A stretch of DNA of 14,497 nucleotides from JAFGRR01 sp964499235. Its GTDB lineage: Bacteria > Planctomycetota > Phycisphaerae > UBA1845 > Fen-1342. Location: NCBI GenBank assembly GCA_964499235.1, contig CAZCKC010000096.1:1-14497 (forward strand), given 5' to 3'. This document shows, piece by piece, positions 1 to 6,951 of this stretch (within the stretch, counting starts at the first letter, position 1; each line of letters begins with the position of its first letter). The notes beneath the pieces are model-generated. The model was not told where the DNA came from. It worked only from the letters and a program-made list of their open reading frames with translations, and did not search any database. The position numbers and the translations under genes are program-made.

Positions 1-1210
1 GGCGACCGAGAAGAAGGTCATCCGCGACCAGATCCTCGACGAGGGAAAGCGCCCGGACGGGCGCGACGCGGAAACGATTCGGCCGATCAGCTCGGAGGTC
101 AACTGGCTGCCGCGGCTGCACGGCTCGGCCATCTTCACCCGCGGCGAGACTCAGGCGATGGTCTGCACGACGCTGGGCACGTCGCGCGATGAACAGATCA
201 TCGACGAGATGATGGGCGAGTACAACAAGAAGTTCCTGCTACACTACAACTTCCCGCCCTTCTCGGTGGGGGAGGCCCGGCGGATCATGGGTCCCGGGCG
301 GCGGGAAATCGGACACGGGGCGCTGGCGGAGCGCTCGTTGGTACCGGTCTTGCCAGCGCCAGAAGATTTCCCCTATACGATTCGGCTGGTCAGCGATATT
401 CTCGAGTCGAACGGTTCCAGTTCGATGGCCACGGTCTGTGGCGGGACGCTGGCGTTGATGGACGCGGGTGTCCCCATCAAGGCCCCGGTTGCGGGAATCT
501 CTGTAGGGATGGTTTCTGACGACAGCCGCGAAGTCCTGTTGTTAGATATTCTGGGAGAAGAGGACCACTTCGGCGACATGGACTTCAAGGTCGCGGGCAC
601 GCGCAACGGGATCACGGGGATCCAGCTCGACCTCAAGAAGCGTGGCATCGGCCCGGCGACGATCCGCAAGACGCTCGAACTCGCCAAGAAGGGACGTGAG
701 CACATTCTAACCGAGATGGCCAAGACGATTGCCGAGGCACGGGCCACGATCAGCCAGCACGCCCCCCGCCTGCTGACGCTGAAGATCGATCCCGAGAAGA
801 TCGGCAAGGTCATCGGCCCCGGCGGCAAGTCGATCAAGGCCATTCAGCAGGCCACCGGCGCGACGGTCGACATCGAGGAAGACGGCACCGTGTTCGTCTC
901 GAGCCTCGATGCCGAGGGTGCCGAGGCGGCCCGCGACATGATCGCGGCGATGACCGAGGAGGTGAAGATCGGTCGCATCTACCGCGGCAAGGTCGTCAGC
1001 ATCCGCGACTTCGGCGCCTTCGTCGAATTGGTCGAGGGCCAGGACGGGTTGTGTCACATCAGTGAGTTGGACGAGGGCTACGTGAAAACGGTGACCGACG
1101 TCGTAAACGTCGGTGACATCATCCCGGTGAAGGTCATCAACATCGATGACGCCGGGCGCGTGAAGCTCTCGCGCAAGGCGGCGCTCAAGGAGCAGGCCGC
1201 CGAGGCCTGA
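1..1210 (+). CDS. pnp: Polyribonucleotide nucleotidyltransferase (PNPase), 5'-truncated by the window edge
   Basis: PNPase degrades RNA 3'->5' by phosphorolysis, releasing nucleoside diphosphates, and works as a trimeric ring in the cytoplasm, often within the degradosome. The frame is open from base 2, so the gene enters from the left, and 402 residues are visible. Seen in order: the second RNase PH domain with GRREIGHGALAERSLVPVLP near fragment residue 100, the SNGSSSM motif near 136 and the metal-binding aspartates of FGDMDFKVAG near 190. Then come a KH domain (about 258-315, core IGKVIGPGGKSIKAI) and an S1 domain (about 322-393, starting GRIYRGKVVSIRDFGAFVE). The protein ends about ten residues after S1, without the long acidic tail of E. 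coli PNPase. The ATG at 158 is an internal Met, not the start. The first RNase PH domain is off the window. Identity is secure. Confidence 0.98.
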   Translation, partial: ATEKKVIRDQILDEGKRPDGRDAETIRPISSEVNWLPRLHGSAIFTRGETQAMVCTTLGTSRDEQIIDEMMGEYNKKFLLHYNFPPFSVGEARRIMGPGRREIGHGALAERSLVPVLPAPEDFPYTIRLVSDILESNGSSSMATVCGGTLALMDAGVPIKAPVAGISVGMVSDDSREVLLLDILGEEDHFGDMDFKVAGTRNGITGIQLDLKKRGIGPATIRKTLELAKKGREHILTEMAKTIAEARATISQHAPRLLTLKIDPEKIGKVIGPGGKSIKAIQQATGATVDIEEDGTVFVSSLDAEGAEAARDMIAAMTEEVKIGRIYRGKVVSIRDFGAFVELVEGQDGLCHISELDEGYVKTVTDVVNVGDIIPVKVINIDDAGRVKLSRKAALKEQAAEA

Positions 1211-1293
1211 TCCGCCCACGTTTCGGGCAGGCCGACCGGAAATAGGGGTGTGTAAAGCGGGCCGGACGCTCTCAGCGGCGGCGTTCGGCATCC

Positions 1294-1343
1294 GCCCGCA
1301 TGACGGGCTGACGGCCGCGGCGCAAGCAGTGCTGCGCTGCGCC
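1294..1343 (+). other. Two consecutive hairpins in the pnp-cold shock intergenic leader
   Basis: The 219 bp between pnp and the cold-shock gene has no convincing ORF but carries two GC-rich inverted repeats. The first has GCCCG (1294-1298) and CGGGC (1304-1308) around a 5-nt loop. The second has GGCGCA (1319-1324) and TGCGCC (1338-1343), with an inner GCA/TGC stem. Neither is followed by a T-tract, so a classical intrinsic terminator is not supported. They could be 3'-end stabilisers of pnp mRNA, or structure in the 5' leader of the cold-shock mRNA. Such genes often have long structured leaders. I found no convincing promoter in the gap. Confidence 0.4.
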
Positions 1344-1414
1344 CCGCTCGGATTTGCCGCTCGCACTTCGTACCTGGATCGCCCGGTGCCCCTTCACGTC
1401 TTGCACCGCGGTCC

Positions 1415-1424
1415 GGAGGAGAGG
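1415..1424 (+). promoter_or_regulatory. Strong purine-rich ribosome binding site for the cold-shock gene
   Basis: GGAGGAGAGG lies 5 nt before the ATG at 1430. It is the strongest Shine-Dalgarno match in the window and agrees with a highly expressed small protein. It also fixes the start: the ATG immediately precedes the conserved N-terminus of the cold-shock fold. Confidence 0.8.
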
Positions 1425-1429
1425 TCGAG

Positions 1430-1663
1430 ATGGAAACGACCGGCAACGTCAAGTGGTTTGATCGCAAGAAGGGTTACGGATTCATCGTCGGTCCCGACGG
1501 CCGGGACGTCTTCGTGCACTACTCGAACATCATCGGGGACGGCTTCCGCTCGCTGCGGGACGGTGAATCCGTCAAGTACGAGCTGATCGAAACCGACAAG
1601 GGTCTGCAGGCGAGCCAGGTGATGCAGAACAACGGCGTCACCAGCCAGACCGGAATCGTCTGA
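1430..1663 (+). CDS. Cold shock domain protein (CspA family)
   Basis: A 77-residue single-domain OB-fold protein. Family members bind single-stranded RNA and DNA, act as RNA chaperones and melt inhibitory mRNA structure, notably in the cold. Visible signatures are the N-terminal GNVKWFDRKKGYGFI, containing RNP1 (residues 14-20), and VFVHY (27-31) as RNP2, with Tyr where Phe is commoner. A short polar tail of about 13 residues follows the domain; otherwise the length is normal (65-75 is typical). It sits directly downstream of pnp, which is itself cold-regulated in well-studied bacteria, so a shared role in RNA metabolism is plausible. Paralogues cannot be told apart from sequence alone, so no specific csp letter is given. 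Confidence 0.95.
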   Translation: METTGNVKWFDRKKGYGFIVGPDGRDVFVHYSNIIGDGFRSLRDGESVKYELIETDKGLQASQVMQNNGVTSQTGIV

Positions 1664-1754
1664 GCGACGCCTGTTCGCCGCCTGTTGGCTGCCGCTTGGG
1701 TCAGGGCGCGTCGCGGGTCTCCCGGCGCCGTTGTGCCCCCCTTTCGTCCCACCG

Positions 1755-1771
1755 CCCGGCACGACGCCGGG
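1755..1771 (+). terminator. GC-rich hairpin downstream of the cold-shock gene
   Basis: CCCGGC (1755-1760) and GCCGGG (1766-1771) form a perfect 6-bp stem with an ACGAC loop, and flanking CCAC/GTGG can extend it with a small bulge. It lies 92 bp after the cold-shock stop and 11 bp before the next promoter's -35 box, a suitable place for a transcription boundary. No U-tract follows, so intrinsic termination is uncertain. Confidence 0.4.
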
Positions 1772-1782
1772 TGGGGTCTGCG

Positions 1783-1811
1783 GTGACACTGCCGCGCAAT
1801 TGCGATACGAT
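1783..1811 (+). promoter_or_regulatory. Sigma70-type promoter of the FHA-GAF-histidine kinase gene
   Basis: GTGACA (1783-1788) and TACGAT (1806-1811) are separated by exactly 17 bp, matching the TTGACA/TATAAT consensus at 5/6 and 4/6. Transcription would start near 1818. That lies after the first in-frame ATG at 1814, so translation should begin at a later codon. Confidence 0.65.
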
Positions 1812-1870
1812 CCATGACGAGGGCAACGTTACAGCCAAAGGGCTTTCTAACCTCGCCAGCGAGGGCGGCG

Positions 1871-3538
1871 GTGGCTACCTTCATCGTTTTGCAAGGGCCG
1901 GACAAGGGTCGCACCCTCCGCGCCGACGATGATGCCGTCCTGTTGGGCCGGCTGAGCGACCAGGTGCCGCTCACCGACCACACCGTCAGCCGCCGGCATG
2001 CCCAGATCAAGCGCGAAAGCGACGGCTTCGTCCTCTACGACCTCAACAGCGTCAACGGGACCTACCTCAACGGGGTCCGGCTCCAGCGGCCGACGCGGCT
2101 GAAACACGGCGACCAGATCCGGATCGGCAGCACGCTCCTCGTGTTCACGGGGGCCCAGTCGCTCGAGCAGATCTCGGGAGCCTCGATCCCGTCAGACCTC
2201 GTCAACCTCGACGCCGGGGCCGACGCGGTCGACTCCTCGATCATCTCGCGGGTGCCCTCGAACGAGGACAGCGTGGTGATGGCCGGCCCGGAGACTGCCT
2301 CGGCCGTCAAAGCCTGGCGGGTGATCCGGCAGCTCTCCGACGTCATCGGCAGCCTGTTGCCACCGGAGCAGCTGCTGAACCGCGTGATGGACATCGTCTT
2401 CGAGGAGGTCCAGGTCGAGCGCGGCATCATCCTGATGCGCGACCCGGCGACCGGTGACATGCTGCCCGAGATCGTGCGCTTCTACCGCGGCGGGCTGCGC
2501 CAGGCCGACGAGGGGCCGATCATTACGAGCCGCACCGTCATCAGCCACGTCGTTGATCACCGCGACGGCGTCCTGTCGTCGAACATCGTCAGCGACAAGC
2601 GTTTCCGCAGCGGCCGCAGCGCCCAGAACATCGGGATGCGCTCGGTGATCTGCGCGCCGATCGTCGCCCGCGAGCAGGTCCTCGGCGTGCTCTACCTCGA
2701 CTGCCCCGTTACCCGCCACACCTACAGCGAGCACGAGCTGCGGCTCATCACGGCCATTGGCTACCAGACCGGCCTGGCGATCGAGAACGCCCGCCTCGTC
2801 CAGCAGCAGATGCAGCAGGCGCGGCTGGCGGCCTCCGGCGAGACCGTGGCGTACCTGTCGCACGCGATCAAGAACATCATCCACGGCATGCGCAGCGGCG
2901 GCGACCTCGTCGAGCGCGGGATCGGCAAGCGCGAGCTGCCGCAGATCTTCCAGGGCTGGCAGATCGTCGACCGCAACCTCGATAAGGTCTACAAGCTGAT
3001 GATGAACATGCTCGCGTTCAGCAAGGACCGCGAGCCAAACCTCGAGGTCGCGAGCCTGAACCGCATCGTCGAGGAGGTCGTCGGCGACCTGCAGGCCCAC
3101 GCCGACCGCAAGGCGGTCGTCCTGCTGGCCGACCTCGGCGACGACGTCCCGCCGATCCCGCTCGATCACGAGGGTACGCACCAGCTCGTCCTGAACCTGG
3201 TCGCCAACGCAATCGACGCGGTCGAACGGGATGCCGGCGTCATCAACGTCCGCACGGGCTACGAAGCCGACAACAAGACGGTCGTCCTCACCGTGGCCGA
3301 CAACGGCCCCGGCGTGCCCGAGGAAGACCGCGAACGCATCTTCGAGCCTTTTCACTCCACCAAAGGCCACGCCGGCACCGGCCTCGGACTGGCGGTCGCC
3401 CGCAAGACCGTGACCGAGATGGGCGGCTCGATCAGCGTCCGCACCCCGGCCGAGGGCACCGGCGCCGAGTTCGTCGTCCGCCTGCCCACCCGCGAGGAAG
3501 ACGGGCCCGATCCGGCCGACACCTTCGGCCCGCGCTAG
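1871..3538 (+). CDS. FHA-GAF sensor histidine kinase
   Basis: A cytoplasmic sensor kinase of 555 residues from the preferred GTG start. The FHA phosphothreonine-binding domain (about 3-100) shows LLGR, SRRHA and SVNGTYLNG. A GAF domain (about 165-305) contains RSVICAPI and GVLYLD. The dimerisation/phospho-acceptor helix has LSHAIKNIIHGM with His331. The ATPase domain has the N-box (NLVANAIDAVE), G1 (DNGPGVP), F-box (FEPFHSTKG) and G2 (GTGLGLAV). No membrane segment and no receiver domain are visible, and no response regulator lies nearby. The acidic residue that usually follows the phospho-acceptor His is Ala here. Start choice: ATG 1814 (574 residues) lies 2 nt past the predicted -10 box, whereas GTG 1871 has GAGGG 5 nt upstream and begins exactly at the FHA fold (ATFIVLQGPDKGR). 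FHA input suggests signals from a Ser/Thr kinase, which is inference. Confidence 0.9.
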   Translation: MATFIVLQGPDKGRTLRADDDAVLLGRLSDQVPLTDHTVSRRHAQIKRESDGFVLYDLNSVNGTYLNGVRLQRPTRLKHGDQIRIGSTLLVFTGAQSLEQISGASIPSDLVNLDAGADAVDSSIISRVPSNEDSVVMAGPETASAVKAWRVIRQLSDVIGSLLPPEQLLNRVMDIVFEEVQVERGIILMRDPATGDMLPEIVRFYRGGLRQADEGPIITSRTVISHVVDHRDGVLSSNIVSDKRFRSGRSAQNIGMRSVICAPIVAREQVLGVLYLDCPVTRHTYSEHELRLITAIGYQTGLAIENARLVQQQMQQARLAASGETVAYLSHAIKNIIHGMRSGGDLVERGIGKRELPQIFQGWQIVDRNLDKVYKLMMNMLAFSKDREPNLEVASLNRIVEEVVGDLQAHADRKAVVLLADLGDDVPPIPLDHEGTHQLVLNLVANAIDAVERDAGVINVRTGYEADNKTVVLTVADNGPGVPEEDRERIFEPFHSTKGHAGTGLGLAVARKTVTEMGGSISVRTPAEGTGAEFVVRLPTREEDGPDPADTFGPR

Positions 3539-3541
3539 CGA

Positions 3542-3572
3542 TTGCCTCGCCGCCCGATTGCGCCGATAACAT
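3542..3572 (+). promoter_or_regulatory. Promoter placed for a leaderless mfd transcript
   Basis: TTGCCT (3542-3547) and TAACAT (3567-3572) are separated by 19 bp, just 3' of the kinase stop codon. The -10 box ends 8 nt before GTG 3581, so the expected transcription start falls on or next to the start codon. No Shine-Dalgarno sequence precedes the GTG. The 19-bp spacer is at the long end, so confidence is moderate. Confidence 0.5.
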
Positions 3573-3580
3573 GAACTGTT

Positions 3581-6500
3581 GTGGATGCCTTGGGTGCCAT
3601 CCGTTCCGACCCGCGGATTGCGACGCTGGTTGGACTGCTGGAGCATCGCCAGGCCCCCGCCGCGGCGGCCGGCTTGTGGGGATCACTTGCGCCCATCCTG
3701 GGCGGCGCGGCGGCGGAAACCGCCGGGCGGCCGCTGCTGTGGGTCACGGCTCACGCTGACGACGCTGACAGCGCAGTCGACGATCTCGAGACCTACCTGG
3801 GCTTTACACCGGAACTCCTGCCACAGCTCGACACGGCGTTGGCCGGCGCGCCCGAGGACGAGGAGCTGGCCGGCGAGCGGCTGCGACTCTGCCTGAAGCT
3901 CACCCGCGAACGCTTCGACGCGCCGCCGATCATCGTCGCCCCCCTGCTCGCTTTGATGCAGCCGGTGCCAGCGGCGGAGGCGATCGCGGCCCGGTCGCGG
4001 GAGCTGGCCGTCGGGATGACACTCGACCCCGAGGCGCTGGTCGAGTGGCTGACGGCGGGCGGGTTCCAGCGCTGCGACCAGGTCGAGATCCCCGGCGACT
4101 TCGCCCAGCGCGGCGGCATCGTCGACGTTTTCTCCAACGCCCACACCGACCCGATCCGCGTGGAGTTCTTTGGCGACCAGATCGAGTCGCTGCGTTACTT
4201 CGACGCCGGCACGCAACGATCCGCGACGCCCATCGACGCCGTCCAGGTTCCCGCCCTGTCCGTGGCCGCGCAGACCCAGCAGCCCGGCCACGCGACCAGC
4301 GACCAGACGACCAGCTTCCTCGCCCTGCTGCCGGCAGACACGATCATCGCCCTCCACGAACCGGGCGAGATCCAGGAGCTCGGACGCACCTATTGGCAGC
4401 GGCTCGGCGAGCGGGCCGGCATCATCCCGGTCGACGCCCTCTTCCGCCGGGCCAACGATTTCGCCCAACTCCACCTGCAGCGGTTCACGGCTGAAACCGA
4501 GCGCACCGTCGACTTCGCGGCCGGCTCGCTGCCGCAGTTCGAGCCCCGGCGGGCCGAGGCGCTGGCGGCGCTGCAAGAGCTCACCGGCAGCAAGTCCGTG
4601 CAGGTATTCTGCGAGAACGCGGCCGAGGCGCAACGCTTCGGCGAGCTGCTGGCCGAGCACGACCCGCCGATCACGGGGGTCAGCATCGCCATTGGCGTGC
4701 TGCACCGCGGCTTCACGCTGGGGCAGCAGGCCTACGTCCCGCACCACGAGATCTTCGCCCATGCGCGGCAGCGACGCAGCCTGCGTCGGGTGCAGCCCGC
4801 CCGCCCGATCGACACGTTCCTCGATCTCAAGCCCGGCGACTACGTCGTGCACGTGCTCCACGGAATCGGACGCTTCCAGGGCCTGAAGTCGATGGAGCGC
4901 AGCGGCCAGCGGGACGAGTTCCTGGCCGTCGAGTTCGCCGACTCCGCCGTCCTGCACGTCCCGGTCAGCCAGATCCACGTCGTCCAGAAGTACATCGGCG
5001 GCTTCCGCGGGCGGCCGAAACTCAGCAAGCTCGGGGCCGCCGCCTGGAAGAAGACCAAGCAACGCGTCGCCGAGGCCGTGACCGACCTGGCGGCCGAGCT
5101 GCTCGCGATCCAGGCCCAGCGCGCCAACGAGACCGGCCAGGCCTACCCGGCCGACACGCCCTGGCAGCGCGAATTCGAAGAGGCGTTCCCCTACACCGAG
5201 ACCGAGGATCAGCTGCGCACGCTGGCGGAGATCAAGAGCGACCTCCAGCGGCCGCGGGCGATGGACCGCCTGATCTGCGGCGACGTTGGCTACGGCAAGA
5301 CCGAGCTGGCGATCCGGGCCGCGTTCAAGGTGATCGAGTACGGCAAGCAGGTGGCGGTGCTCGTTCCGACGACGGTGCTGGCCGAGCAGCACCACGAGAC
5401 CTTCCGCGAGCGGTTCGCTGACTTCCCCTTCACGGTCGAGGTCATCAACCGCTTCCGCTCGGCGAAGGAGCAGGCCCAGATCGCGGAGCGGGCCCGCAAG
5501 GGACAGATCGACGTGCTGATCGGCACGCACCGGCTGCTGAGCAAGGACATCCGGTTCGCGGACCTCGGGCTGGTCATCATCGACGAGGAGCAGCGCTTCG
5601 GCGTCGAGGCGAAGGAGTCGCTGAAACGGCTGCGGGCGACGGTCGAGGTGCTGACGCTGAGCGCGACGCCGATCCCGCGGACGCTGCACTTGTCAATGCT
5701 CGGCATCCGCGACATCTCCTCGCTCGCGACGCCGCCGGTGGACCGCCGCTCCATCGTGACGCAGGTCCGCAACTGGGACGACCAGCTCGTCCGCGAGGCG
5801 ATCCTGCGTGAGCTCAACCGCGACGGGCAAGTCTACTTCGTGCACAATTTCGTGCGCGACATCGAGACCGTCGCCAACCGGATCCGCACCCTCGTCCCGG
5901 AAGCCCGCGTCGTCGTCGGTCACGGGCAGATGAAGGGCAGCGAGCTCGAGCAGGTCATGCTCCAGTTCATGCACCACGAAGCCGACGTGCTGGTCTCGAC
6001 CAACATCATCGAGTCCGGGCTCGACATCCCGTCGGCCAACACGATGTTCATCCATCGGCCCGAACGTTTCGGCCTCGCCGACCTGCACCAGCTCCGCGGC
6101 CGGGTCGGGCGGTCGCGACAGCGGGCATACTGCTATCTCATGCTGTCGCCGAAGCACCCGGTGCAGGACGTCGCCGCCCGCCGCCTGAAGGCGATCGAGC
6201 ACTACTCGGACCTCGGCGCGGGCTTCCAGATCGCGATGCGCGACCTGGAGCTCCGGGGGGCGGGCAACATCCTGGGGCCGGAGCAGTCGGGCCACATCGA
6301 GGCGGTCGGCTACGAGATGTACTGCCAGCTGCTCGAGAACGCCGTCCGCAAGCTGAAGAACGAGCCCGAGCGGCGCTTCAAGCCGGTGAACCTCGACCTC
6401 GGGATCGAGGCGACGATCCCACGGAGCTACATCCGGGCGGAACGCCAGCGGATGGACGCGTACAAGCGGCTCAGCATGGCCGCGACGGTTGCCGACATCG

Positions 6501-6832
6501 CGAGCCTGGCCGAGGACCTCCGGGACGCCTTCGGGCCGATCCCCGACGAGGTCCAGACGCTGCTGACGCTGGCGGAGATCCGGGTGCTGGCCGGCCAGTG
6601 GGGCATCCGGGCGATCGTGCGCAAGGAGCCCGACCTGATCTTCTCGATCGACGACCTCAAGCAGGTCGACCCACTGTTCGCCGACGGGCCGGGCTCGCCG
6701 CGAATGCCCGACCCGCAGACGATCCACTGGCGGCTAATGCCGCGGTTCTTCGCGCCGGGCACGCTATTGGGACTGTTGCGGCGGCAACTGGCGGGCGAGC
6801 CGGCGGGCGCGGAAACCGAGACGGTCGCGTAG
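3581..6832 (+). CDS. mfd: Transcription-repair coupling factor Mfd
   Basis: Mfd removes RNA polymerase stalled at DNA lesions and recruits UvrA/UvrB for nucleotide excision repair. The 1083 residues are slightly shorter than the usual 1150 or so. The N-terminal UvrB-like region includes VEIPGDFAQRGGIVDVF and VEFFGDQIESLRYFD. The RNA-polymerase-interacting domain begins near 420 (GDYVVHVLHGIGRFQGL). The RecG-like translocase motor follows: Walker A GDVGYGKTE near 567, motif II DEEQRFG near 668, motif III TLSATPIPRTL, and motif VI QLRGRVGRSRQRAYCYL near 839. The C-terminal part corresponds to the TRG/D7 region. The start is GTG 3581 (VDALGAIRSD); there is no ribosome binding site, and a promoter ends 8 nt upstream. 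The gene begins 42 bp after the kinase gene and appears to have its own promoter. Confidence 0.98.
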   Translation: MDALGAIRSDPRIATLVGLLEHRQAPAAAAGLWGSLAPILGGAAAETAGRPLLWVTAHADDADSAVDDLETYLGFTPELLPQLDTALAGAPEDEELAGERLRLCLKLTRERFDAPPIIVAPLLALMQPVPAAEAIAARSRELAVGMTLDPEALVEWLTAGGFQRCDQVEIPGDFAQRGGIVDVFSNAHTDPIRVEFFGDQIESLRYFDAGTQRSATPIDAVQVPALSVAAQTQQPGHATSDQTTSFLALLPADTIIALHEPGEIQELGRTYWQRLGERAGIIPVDALFRRANDFAQLHLQRFTAETERTVDFAAGSLPQFEPRRAEALAALQELTGSKSVQVFCENAAEAQRFGELLAEHDPPITGVSIAIGVLHRGFTLGQQAYVPHHEIFAHARQRRSLRRVQPARPIDTFLDLKPGDYVVHVLHGIGRFQGLKSMERSGQRDEFLAVEFADSAVLHVPVSQIHVVQKYIGGFRGRPKLSKLGAAAWKKTKQRVAEAVTDLAAELLAIQAQRANETGQAYPADTPWQREFEEAFPYTETEDQLRTLAEIKSDLQRPRAMDRLICGDVGYGKTELAIRAAFKVIEYGKQVAVLVPTTVLAEQHHETFRERFADFPFTVEVINRFRSAKEQAQIAERARKGQIDVLIGTHRLLSKDIRFADLGLVIIDEEQRFGVEAKESLKRLRATVEVLTLSATPIPRTLHLSMLGIRDISSLATPPVDRRSIVTQVRNWDDQLVREAILRELNRDGQVYFVHNFVRDIETVANRIRTLVPEARVVVGHGQMKGSELEQVMLQFMHHEADVLVSTNIIESGLDIPSANTMFIHRPERFGLADLHQLRGRVGRSRQRAYCYLMLSPKHPVQDVAARRLKAIEHYSDLGAGFQIAMRDLELRGAGNILGPEQSGHIEAVGYEMYCQLLENAVRKLKNEPERRFKPVNLDLGIEATIPRSYIRAERQRMDAYKRLSMAATVADIASLAEDLRDAFGPIPDEVQTLLTLAEIRVLAGQWGIRAIVRKEPDLIFSIDDLKQVDPLFADGPGSPRMPDPQTIHWRLMPRFFAPGTLLGLLRRQLAGEPAGAETETVA

Positions 6833-6845
6833 CCCCGCGCGGGGC
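6832..6845 (+). terminator. Perfect 14-bp palindrome overlapping the mfd stop codon
   Basis: GCCCCGCGCGGGGC is self-complementary and begins on the last base of the mfd TAG. It can fold as a 5-bp all-GC stem with a GCGC loop. No T-tract follows, so it may be a Rho-assisted or 3'-protecting hairpin rather than a canonical intrinsic terminator. Confidence 0.4.
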
Positions 6846-6884
6846 GCTGCGTTAGGGACCTCACCGCCCCCAGAGCCCGCCTGC

Positions 6885-6912
6885 TTGCCCCGGCTTGGCC
6901 GCGGGCTAAGAT
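6885..6912 (+). promoter_or_regulatory. Promoter of glyS
   Basis: TTGCCC (6885-6890) and TAAGAT (6907-6912) are separated by 16 bp. The predicted transcript begins near 6919, giving a leader of about 33 nt, too short for a T-box. The leader carries GGAG (6940-6943), 8 nt before ATG 6952. Confidence 0.6.
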
Positions 6913-6951
6913 GCACCGCTCGATCTGGAATCACCAGCCGGAGCTGACCCG

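Noticed and set aside
2192..3646. Long minus-strand frame opposite the histidine kinase
   Set aside because: Same GC-rich antisense artefact; composition is dominated by Ala, Asp, Val and His with no recognisable domain.
3683..5689. Long open reading frame on the minus strand opposite mfd
   Set aside because: The mfd protein matches its family end to end. The antisense frame is open because of the GC-rich codon pattern and encodes a low-complexity Arg/Leu/Asp-rich sequence.
6913..6951. T-box riboswitch in front of glyS
   Set aside because: The leader is only about 33 nt, far too short for a T-box.
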